DNA of 6,823 nucleotides from Acidobacteriota bacterium. GTDB taxonomy: Bacteria; Acidobacteriota; Terriglobia; UBA7540. Location of the stretch: positions 1 to 6,823 of the forward strand of contig JAJYJL010000444.1 of NCBI GenBank assembly GCA_021789565.1, given 5' to 3'. The position numbers and the translations under genes are program-made. The notes under the pieces are model-generated. The model searched no databases, had not been told where the DNA came from, and saw only the letters and a list, made by a program, of their open reading frames with translations. Shown here in pieces: positions 1 to 5,056 of the stretch (positions are counted from its first letter, which is position 1; every line of letters begins with the position of its first letter).

Positions 1-261
1 TGTCACGGAAGGCGTGCTCGCCAGATAATGCGGCCTGTGAAGGGTTCTTCGGGAGGCTCAAAACCGAAATGTTCTATCCTCGGGACTGGCGCTCTGTGAC
101 CATCGAGCAGTTCATGCAGGCGCTTGACTCGTACATCCGTTGGTACAACGAAAAGCGGATCAAGATTTCTCTCGGCTTTCGCAGTCCCGTTGAATACCGC
201 GAGAGCCTTGGCTTGGCAACATAAACCAGTCCAAGAAAATGTCCGCACCCCCCGGGGGTCA
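1..261 (+). mobile_element. IS3-family (IS150-like) insertion sequence, right end only
   Basis: The 3' end of an insertion sequence: the transposase C-terminus, a short non-coding tail of about 37 bp, then a terminus reading ...GTCCGCACCCCCCGGGGGTCA. Read inward on the minus strand this gives TGACCC followed by GCGGACA, the style of terminal repeat I know from IS150-type members of the IS3 family (CTGACCC...GGACA). I place the boundary near 261. The 20 bp beyond it (262-281) also look IS-like, so the real junction could be at 281. The left half of the element lies outside the window, so I cannot tell whether it is complete. Confidence 0.75.
3..224 (+). CDS. IS3-family transposase OrfB, C-terminal 73 residues (5' cut by window edge)
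   Basis: Frame 3 is open from the window edge to TAA at 222-224. It reads SPDNAACEGFFGRLKTE, then FMQALDSYIRWYNEKRIK, then SPVEYRESLGLAT. This is the end of the rve integrase core (DDE recombinase) of IS3-family OrfB transposases. The Glu of ACEGFFGRLK is the third catalytic acid of the DDE triad. The Y-I-x-W-Y-N-x-x-R block and the SPxEYR ending are family signatures. The protein catalyses strand transfer during IS transposition and is normally made as an OrfAB fusion by -1 frameshifting; that part is not in view. The stop lies about 37 bp inside the IS terminus, which is normal spacing. The reading frame here is undamaged. Confidence 0.92.
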   Translation, partial: SRKACSPDNAACEGFFGRLKTEMFYPRDWRSVTIEQFMQALDSYIRWYNEKRIKISLGFRSPVEYRESLGLAT

Positions 262-281
262 GTTTTAAGCGCAAATCAACA
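256..281 (-). repeat. IS21-like terminal sequence, facing left
   Basis: Read on the minus strand from 281, this is TGTTGATTTGC, ten bases, then GACCC. The same word pair with the same ten-base gap occurs on the plus strand at 1206-1231. TGT-starting ends with TGACCC blocks are what I associate with IS21-family termini. The stretch overlaps the IS3 terminus at 256-261, so it may instead be an outer extension of that element. It also contains the stop codon of the neighbouring PEP-CTERM gene (TGA, read from 278 to 276). Confidence 0.45.
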
Positions 282-1088
282 CCGCAATCTCTTCCTGCCG
301 AACCCCCCTGCCATGCCCAGCACGCCGAGGCCGCTGAGCATCAGACTTGCGGCCGGGGGATCCGGTACTGAGATCGTCCCTACATCGGGGCTGAATTCGA
401 GCGAGAGCCCGCTCGAGTCGAACCCCGGAGCAAACGACACCATCGGATCAGCCGTGAATGACCACGACCCGCTGGACCCGTATTGGGTTTCTCCGTCGCC
501 GCCGACAGAAATATCGAAGTACGAGCCTGGGTACGCGGTGAGGTCTTCAACACCCGAAAAGGATGAGCCTAACGCGGCGCATCCGCTGGTCGGATCAGAC
601 GGATCCACACAAGCGTGAAACGTGGGGCCGCCCGTAACGAGCGCATCCGTGGCAACATAGACGTTTCCCACAGCGTCGCTGGTCGCCGTGGCCGACCCGC
701 TCCCGCTGAGAATGAGGTATACCGGCTCGTTTGCGGTCGGACCCACAACCTCAACGTAGAAGGTGGCAATCGCCTGACCAAGGTCAGCGCCATAACCCCA
801 GTCGTAGCTACTTCCATTCCCCGATACGCTTGCCGTGCCGTCGGCATACGGGGCGATCGAGAGAGTGGCGGTCACGCACTGGGCACCGGACTCGGAGCAA
901 CCCTCAGTGCCGGTTATGCTGCCAGGCAATGAGAGCGAGGGTTCCTGCGAGGTCATGTTAGGGAATGCCCCATAAAAAGAGGCCGAGGGTATACTGTTGG
1001 CGTGCACCGCGTGCGGCCACGCCAACAAGCAAAGCACCCCGAGCCCAGCTAAGTACGCCCCGAAACGGAGGAAATGAACTTTAGGCAT
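276..1088 (-). CDS. PEP-CTERM sorting-domain protein, secreted, unknown function
   Basis: A 270-residue protein. An N-terminal signal peptide is visible (MPKVHFLRFG, a hydrophobic core about residues 11-23, likely cleavage after VHA near residue 31). The middle is Ser/Gly/Thr-rich and low in lysine. The last 30 residues form a PEP-CTERM signal: VPDPP, a hydrophobic helix (AASLMLSGLGVLGMAGG), then a basic RKR cluster. In this family the tail is recognised and cut by an inner-membrane exosortase, and the protein goes to the surface or extracellular matrix; that is family knowledge. VPDP replaces the usual VPEP, a tolerated variant. I chose ATG at 1088 because AGGAGG lies five bases upstream and the signal peptide starts there; the frame stays open for 25 more codons with no better start. 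The stop falls in IS-like sequence, so the last one or two residues may not be native. No exosortase is in the window. Confidence 0.85.
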   Translation of the reverse strand: MPKVHFLRFGAYLAGLGVLCLLAWPHAVHANSIPSASFYGAFPNMTSQEPSLSLPGSITGTEGCSESGAQCVTATLSIAPYADGTASVSGNGSSYDWGYGADLGQAIATFYVEVVGPTANEPVYLILSGSGSATATSDAVGNVYVATDALVTGGPTFHACVDPSDPTSGCAALGSSFSGVEDLTAYPGSYFDISVGGDGETQYGSSGSWSFTADPMVSFAPGFDSSGLSLEFSPDVGTISVPDPPAASLMLSGLGVLGMAGGFGRKRLRC

Positions 1089-1093
1089 AACGG

Positions 1094-1099
1094 CCTCCT
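1094..1099 (-). promoter_or_regulatory. Ribosome binding site of the PEP-CTERM gene
   Basis: AGGAGG on the minus strand, five bases before the ATG whose last base in plus coordinates is 1088. It decides the start against the longer in-frame reading that begins at 1163. A TTGACC hexamer at 1203-1198 (minus) could be a -35 element, but I see no convincing -10 at the right distance. Confidence 0.75.
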
Positions 1100-1205
1100 G
1101 GATCGTGTATTTGCGCTTGCCGTGGCCGCGCGTACAAGGTGTTCTGCGCCATGTGTGCGACATGCCGCAATCGGTTTACCACCTTCGCGCTCTTCGTGGT
1201 CAAGC

Positions 1206-1265
1206 TGTTGATTTGCACGCCGGAATGACCCTATAACTCCATTATTTTGCATCGGGCACTGACCC
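1206..1265 (+). repeat. IS21-like left end with tandem terminal repeats
   Basis: TGTTGATTTGC begins at 1206 and GACCC follows after ten bases (1227-1231), matching the end at 281 in the opposite orientation. A second, inner copy lies at 1246-1265: 1212-1231 and 1246-1265 share TTTGCA at one end and TGACCC at the other, 14 of 20 positions by eye, 34 bp apart. Multiple short terminal repeats of this kind are characteristic of IS21-family ends, where they bind the IstA transposase. No istA or istB reading frame follows, so this is a remnant. The family name is from memory of the end structure only. Confidence 0.5.
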
Positions 1266-1748
1266 ATCCGGCCTGATCGGGTCATTAATCTATTCAAAGC
1301 GTTTCCGACGATGCATCTGGATCCTTAACCCGCGCAATTCAACAGGCATTCCTTGTGCACGTCACTAAAAAGTTCTCGCAATGACCGCACTGGCACGCCA
1401 CCGAATGCTTATGGGCACTATATATCGCACGAGCTTACAGATTGCATACATTTGTCTGCCGGTCCCAATCTACCCGGCAAGGCCCAGCGCCTCCGGTCAG
1501 TTATAAATAGAAATTAATGATCTACGGAGTGCGTATGATAAGAATTAGTCCGCGTCCAAGGTGAAGGACTAGACGGACGACCGAAGGAAGTTCCGGACGC
1601 GCCCTTCTTCGACATTCCTGACGCGATTCTCTGGCCTCTTGTCGAGTGGCGGACTTTTGTTATGTAGTGCCGCCGGCGTCTCTTGAACAGACCCAACGAC
1701 ACCTCGGCCGCACCAATAGCGGCGTCAACAGCCGGACTGGCTCGGATT

Positions 1749-1763
1749 TGGCACGTTCAACGC
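1749..1763 (+). promoter_or_regulatory. Possible sigma-54-type promoter (weak)
   Basis: TGGCACG-TTCA-ACGC keeps the invariant GG and GC ten bases apart and matches TGGCACG fully, but has ACGC where TTGC is usual. It lies about 310 bp upstream of the ATPase gene on the same strand. There is no gene directly after it and no activator gene in view, so it may be chance. Confidence 0.2.
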
Positions 1764-1883
1764 GGATGCGTTTGTCCGGCCGCTCTCATCGTGAAATCGG
1801 CCAAATAGGCTAGGCGTGCTCCTCGGCCATTCCAGCCCCTCAGATTCCCGACGACTTGGGTCCGCAATGCGGCGGTTTCTGGA

Positions 1884-1909
1884 CGCTCAGCACCATATTG
1901 CGCTGAGCG
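1884..1909. repeat. Perfect 8-bp inverted repeat (stem-loop)
   Basis: CGCTCAGC (1884-1891) and GCTGAGCG (1902-1909) are exact reverse complements around a ten-base AT-richer loop. No T-run follows on either strand, so it is not an intrinsic terminator. It could be an operator-like dyad, a REP-type element or a relic. It lies about 165 bp before the ATPase start. Confidence 0.5.
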
Positions 1910-2034
1910 GCGGCTGTCCGATTCGACGAGCGCGAACAATCGACCCTAAGCGGCCTGTGTTGGGACAACAATGCTGTCATCCGGTCGACGCCGCGACGAT
2001 AGAGTTCCCGGTGATCCCGCAAATGATAAACGTG

Positions 2035-2067
2035 TACAATCCACCCCAATCGCTCGTATCTGAGGAG
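2035..2067 (+). promoter_or_regulatory. Probable -10 element and ribosome binding site of the ATPase-nuclease gene
   Basis: TACAAT at 2035-2040 differs from TATAAT at one position; the matching -35 region (about 2012-2017) is poor. GAGGAG at 2062-2067 ends five bases before the ATG at 2073 and fixes that start. The short leader implied (about 25-30 nt) suggests that the gene is transcribed on its own. Confidence 0.5.
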
Positions 2068-2072
2068 AAAGC

Positions 2073-3956
2073 ATGCGTGTGGTCTCAATTCAGGCGCAAG
2101 AGGTCCTTCCAGTCCACCGCTTCGATTGCGATCGTCTTGATGACGTAGTGGTCATCGCAGGCCCAAACGGAGTCGGCAAGAGTCGCTTAATTGATGCGCT
2201 ACTTCAGAAGTTTCAGAACCCGGCGGGTACCCCCCTAGTACAGCTTCGCTTGGAAGCGACGAATGCGGACGAGCAGACCAAATGGGGAAAGAAGGTGATC
2301 GACACTTCAGTACCAGCTGATGCGCAGTTGCTGGCGCACACTCTCCAGAGGAACAGAAGTCGTCGAAGTTGGAACAGCAGTGTCATTCATTTTGAGAGCG
2401 ATCGCTCAATTCAACAGGTGCAGGCATACCCGTTCACTTGGGACATCAATGACCCATGGCTTGAGAATGTCAATTGGAATCAGACGTTTGGCGGCCTCAA
2501 AGCACGTTTCCAAGATACTCTGCACTCTTTATTTCGCAAGGTACAAAGTCACGAGAAAGAGATCGCTCGTCGTGCTATCGCCATGCAAAAGGAAGGCAGT
2601 ACGACAATGCCCTTGGACTTCGGCGATCCGCTTCAATCCTTTAAAGACGCGTTCGAGCTATTGGTTGCTCCGAAGAGACTCCTCGATCCAGATCCGAGAC
2701 AACAGCGACTAGCATATGAGTACGAGGGGCAGCAGCATCCACTTAGTTCGCTGAGTTCCGGCGAGCGAGAAGTCGTCAATATTGTGTTCGATTTCATTCT
2801 GCGGACTTCATCCGACTGTGTGATATTCTTCGATGAGCCTGAATTGCATCTTCATCCGGAACTCAGTTACAAGCTCCTACAGGCATTACAGTCTTCGGGA
2901 AAGAACAATCAGTTTATCTTCTGTACGCATTCCCCAGACATCATCACAGCATCGTTGAATCAGACTGTTATCTTCCTCGCGCCGCCGAGGAAGGACGCCG
3001 CGGGTCAATGGTTGAATCAGGCGATTCGTATGAAGGAGGATGACTCGACCAATCAAGCACTAAGACTGCTTGGTCAATCGATTGGCATCGTAGCGCTTGG
3101 AAGACGCTTGGTGCTCATAGAAGGCGTCTCGTCAAGTCTCGACAAGCAGACCTATGGATTCCTGCTTCGCAATCGGTTTCCAGGTCTTGTGCTGGTGCCC
3201 ACCGGGGGAAAAGACCTGATTCGCTCGTTCAGCCAAGTCGTAGATAACGTGTTAGATAAGACCCTTTGGGGAGTCGATTTCTTCATGCTCTGCGATAGAG
3301 ATTCGGCAGACATGCAAGACATCGGTCGCTTAGAGAAGGCGGGAGGCCGCCTTCGCTTTTTGGGAAGGTACCACCTAGAGAATTACTTTCTGGAAGCAGA
3401 CATCATCTCAAAGATGTTTGCTGACATGGCGCCTGAGGACAGCTGGTTACGCAATCAAGCGGAGATTGATCGAAAGCTCCGGGACCTTGCCGCGAGTAGT
3501 CTGAGCTATGCTACAGCGTTGATAGTCTCGTCCCGCGTGAGGCAGCAGGTGGGCAATGTGAGCCTGATGCCAAAGGGCGCCCATGACAAGTCGGTAGATG
3601 AACTCGTCCGGTTGATGGTTGCACGCTCACAAGTGGAACTAGGTCGCGCGAGCGACGCGTTGAACGCAGGTGATATCGAGGTGGCCGTGCGCGGCGTATT
3701 CGAGGAACTAAAACTGGCCCTAGCGGATTCTTCGGACAGGTGGAAGATCCTGATTCCTGGAAAGCAAGTTCTGGCGCAGTTCTCGGCAGTTGCCGGCCTT
3801 GATCTCGTGAAGTTCAAGCTGAAGTATATGGCGGCGGTGGCCGCGCATGGTTCGAACATCTTCGATGACGTGGTCGAGATATTTGCTCAGTTTGCAGCGG
3901 TTCCGGGCGCACAAGGCGCGATGCCAGAACCGACGCCAGCAGTCGTCGGCCAGTAG
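2073..3956 (+). CDS. ABC-type ATPase fused to a TOPRIM-like DUF4435 domain (PARIS/OLD-like, probable anti-phage defence)
   Basis: A 627-residue protein with two enzyme halves. Residues 1 to about 300 form an SMC/Rad50-style ATPase: Walker A GPNGVGKS (30-37), signature LSSGE (227-231), Walker B VIFFDEPELHLHPE (250-263) and the switch histidine in CTHSPD (284-289). Residues about 340-600 form a TOPRIM-like domain of the DUF4435 kind: LVLIEG with Glu350, Asp357, then LCDRD with Asp408 and Asp410, then YHLENYF (433-439) and a later WKILIPGKQVL (557-567). The acidic set is the metal site of TOPRIM nucleases and appears intact. In the PARIS system these functions are separate or fused proteins: AriA (ATPase sensor of phage anti-restriction proteins) and AriB (DUF4435 effector reported to cleave tRNA). 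By analogy this gene may act alone in that way; this is inference. The alternative is an OLD-family ATPase-nuclease. There is no membrane segment. ATG has a good GAGGAG five bases upstream. The gene stands alone, with no gene within 300 bp downstream. Confidence 0.85.
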   Translation: MRVVSIQAQEVLPVHRFDCDRLDDVVVIAGPNGVGKSRLIDALLQKFQNPAGTPLVQLRLEATNADEQTKWGKKVIDTSVPADAQLLAHTLQRNRSRRSWNSSVIHFESDRSIQQVQAYPFTWDINDPWLENVNWNQTFGGLKARFQDTLHSLFRKVQSHEKEIARRAIAMQKEGSTTMPLDFGDPLQSFKDAFELLVAPKRLLDPDPRQQRLAYEYEGQQHPLSSLSSGEREVVNIVFDFILRTSSDCVIFFDEPELHLHPELSYKLLQALQSSGKNNQFIFCTHSPDIITASLNQTVIFLAPPRKDAAGQWLNQAIRMKEDDSTNQALRLLGQSIGIVALGRRLVLIEGVSSSLDKQTYGFLLRNRFPGLVLVPTGGKDLIRSFSQVVDNVLDKTLWGVDFFMLCDRDSADMQDIGRLEKAGGRLRFLGRYHLENYFLEADIISKMFADMAPEDSWLRNQAEIDRKLRDLAASSLSYATALIVSSRVRQQVGNVSLMPKGAHDKSVDELVRLMVARSQVELGRASDALNAGDIEVAVRGVFEELKLALADSSDRWKILIPGKQVLAQFSAVAGLDLVKFKLKYMAAVAAHGSNIFDDVVEIFAQFAAVPGAQGAMPEPTPAVVGQ

Positions 3957-4260
3957 TTCTTCAAGTCCAAAGGTGCCGCGGGTAGTCTACCGCGTGGTTG
4001 CTTGTCCAATGACCGCTCACGGTCTGCCTGCCGTCGGACCGCTTCTGGCCGATTGTACGCGTTCGGCTTGCCTTCCGGAAAACTGCCCTTGGCTTACCGA
4101 TACGTGTTCCAACGTCTGCAATTTGGCACACTTCCCGTACTGGCGCTTCCGGCCACAATCGGTCATCGAGTCCTACGTGTGAAGGGTCTGCTCTCCAATA
4201 CAAAGCAGACTGATTGGGCCCTGACTCCCATGACCGGGAACAAAAGTGTAGGATACTTTG
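3957..4260. other. Gap without a recognisable gene between the ATPase and the ParA-like remnant
   Basis: Frames through this 304-bp stretch lack start signals and give no familiar sequence. It holds one terminator-like hairpin just after the ATPase stop and a short dyad GACCG-CTCA-CGGTC at 4010-4023. The last 20 bases lead into the next gene with AGGA at 4250-4253. I see no promoter I would defend. Confidence 0.6.
3977..3994 (+). terminator. Imperfect hairpin after the ATPase gene, weak terminator candidate
   Basis: CGCGG-(G)-TA pairs with TA-CCGCG around a three-base loop, seven pairs with one bulged G, starting 20 bases after the stop codon. It is followed by TGGTTGCTTG and not a T-tract, so intrinsic termination would be inefficient. 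Confidence 0.3.
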
Positions 4261-4517
4261 ATGGCACAGAGCTACCACATTCTCATCGTAGACGGAGACA
4301 AGGGCGGTGTAGGCAAAAGCATTGTTACGTGCGCGTTGGTCGGTCTATTCAAAAATGTCCCTGAAAGCGACCTACACGCATGCACTGTTGGTGCTGCAGA
4401 CGGCACCCTCGGTAACCCCTATGTCTGCGGACGCGTTGGATTAACCATTGTTATTCAGAGAAAAAACATTTGGACGCAAGGGAATTGCTGATCGATTCTG
4501 AATCTTTGGTAACTTGA
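4261..4517 (+). pseudogene. ParA/MinD-type ATPase, N-terminal remnant
   Basis: The first 76 codons (ATG 4261 to TGA 4489-4491) begin MAQSYHILIVDGDKGGVGKS, a deviant Walker A (KGGVGKS, residues 14-20) after a hydrophobic strand. This marks the ParA/MinD/SIMIBI group used in plasmid partitioning and mobilisation. A full family member has about 200 or more residues with Walker A', Walker B and membrane- or DNA-binding parts; none is present. The later segment GTLGNPYVCGRVGL still looks protein-like. At 4461-4467 the frame reads A AAA AAC. A -1 shift there continues as HLDARELLIDSESLVT to TGA 4515-4517, which suggests a one-base loss in a decaying gene or, less likely, programmed frameshifting. 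The ribosome site AGGA (4250-4253) is seven bases before ATG. The end abuts the lipoprotein gene's ribosome binding site. Confidence 0.7.
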
Positions 4518-4527
4518 GAGGTTGCAC

Positions 4528-4926
4528 TTGAAACCGCGTGAAATCTTCGGCTTTTGCCTAACTGTCATGTTGCTGTCCGGGTGCGCCCAGCAACCCACGC
4601 AAACATCTATGAACCCGATGGCTGCAGATAGCGTCTATATCATTGCCCCACGCTCCGCCAAGGCGGAGTGCCGGCTAGCAGCCTATGCCATTGACCGGAC
4701 ATCCCACGGAAATGTGTCCTCTACCGGCTTTGGTTCTAGCGGCGGATGCGTGATCATGAATATGGGCATGGGCATCCAGACAGGGCCGTTGAGTGGTGTC
4801 CGAGAGATCCAGGTGTCGCCCGTTGAGGCCAATCAATCGAAAGTGGTGGCTTTGCCGAACACTGGCACCCAAGTTGCCAAGTTGCTCGGTGGCAGCCTAG
4901 TGGTGAGCAGAACTAGCGATCCCTGA
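4528..4926 (+). CDS. Small lipoprotein of unknown function
   Basis: A 132-residue product with a classical lipoprotein signal: MKPREIFGF, hydrophobic CLTVML, lipobox LSGC with the lipidated cysteine at residue 19. The mature part is about 114 residues. It begins AQQPTQTSMNP, then has a strand-like VYIIAP, a Gly/Ser/Met patch (GFGSSGGC, MNMGMGI) and a C-terminal TQVAKLLGGSLVVSR. Lipidation and transfer by Lgt, LspA and Lnt to the inner or outer membrane are family knowledge. I recognise no domain. The start is TTG at 4528 because GAGAGG (4516-4521) lies six bases upstream; an in-frame TTG at 4522 touches that site and is less likely. The gene follows the ParA-like remnant by about ten bases and shares its strand, so the two may once have been co-transcribed. 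Two extra cysteines (in AECRL and GGCVI) might form a disulfide. Confidence 0.75.
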   Translation: MKPREIFGFCLTVMLLSGCAQQPTQTSMNPMAADSVYIIAPRSAKAECRLAAYAIDRTSHGNVSSTGFGSSGGCVIMNMGMGIQTGPLSGVREIQVSPVEANQSKVVALPNTGTQVAKLLGGSLVVSRTSDP

Positions 4927-5056
4927 GGGAAATTAAGAACCCATCGAAAATGTCTTGAGAATTGGTGGCGATTCAGACCATGAATATGCGTTACCCACAA
5001 CATAGCCAGAACCGCGATTTAGTAGGGTGTAAGGAAAGCTGCTTGGTGGGGTCGCG

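Larger units (their letters stand above)
1266..2034. other. Long stretch without a recognisable gene
   Basis: About 770 bp between the IS21-like end and the promoter of the ATPase gene. Reading frames on both strands are short, begin without a ribosome binding site and encode Arg/Ser-rich or mixed sequence that matches nothing I know. One plus-strand stretch, 1542-1667, looks more protein-like than its surroundings (FFDIPDAILWPLVEWRTFVM then TAG), but it has no start and is probably a gene fragment. The AT-rich part around 1410-1540 could carry promoters. No tRNA or CRISPR repeats were seen. It reads as decayed DNA left by insertions and deletions. Confidence 0.6.

Noticed and set aside
124..618. 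Plus-strand open frame of 164 codons
   Set aside because: It crosses the IS terminus and runs antisense to the PEP-CTERM gene. No ribosome binding site; Pro/Ser-rich shadow translation.
615..932. Plus-strand open frame of 105 codons
   Set aside because: Fully antisense to the PEP-CTERM coding region, which has a signal peptide, ribosome site and sorting signal.
1816..2148. Plus-strand frame overlapping the start of the ATPase gene
   Set aside because: It enters the well-supported ATPase gene in another frame, has no start signal and resembles nothing known.
2073..3956. Calling the central protein Gabija GajA or a RecF/SMC repair protein
   Set aside because: No GajB-type helicase is next to it, and the YHLENY and IPGKQVL blocks fit DUF4435 better than GajA. 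RecF lacks the TOPRIM half.
4010..4023. GACCG-CTCA-CGGTC dyad as a terminator or operator
   Set aside because: Only a five-base stem, no T-run, and no nearby promoter or start.
4002..4364. Plus-strand frame through the gap and into the ParA-like gene
   Set aside because: It overlaps the KGGVGKS frame out of phase and gives an Arg/His-rich tail; no ribosome site.
4955..4987. TTGAGA as a -35 for the PLD-like operon
   Set aside because: The nearest TATAAT-like hexamer (GAATAT) is 21 bases away, too far, and the 17-base position holds no match.
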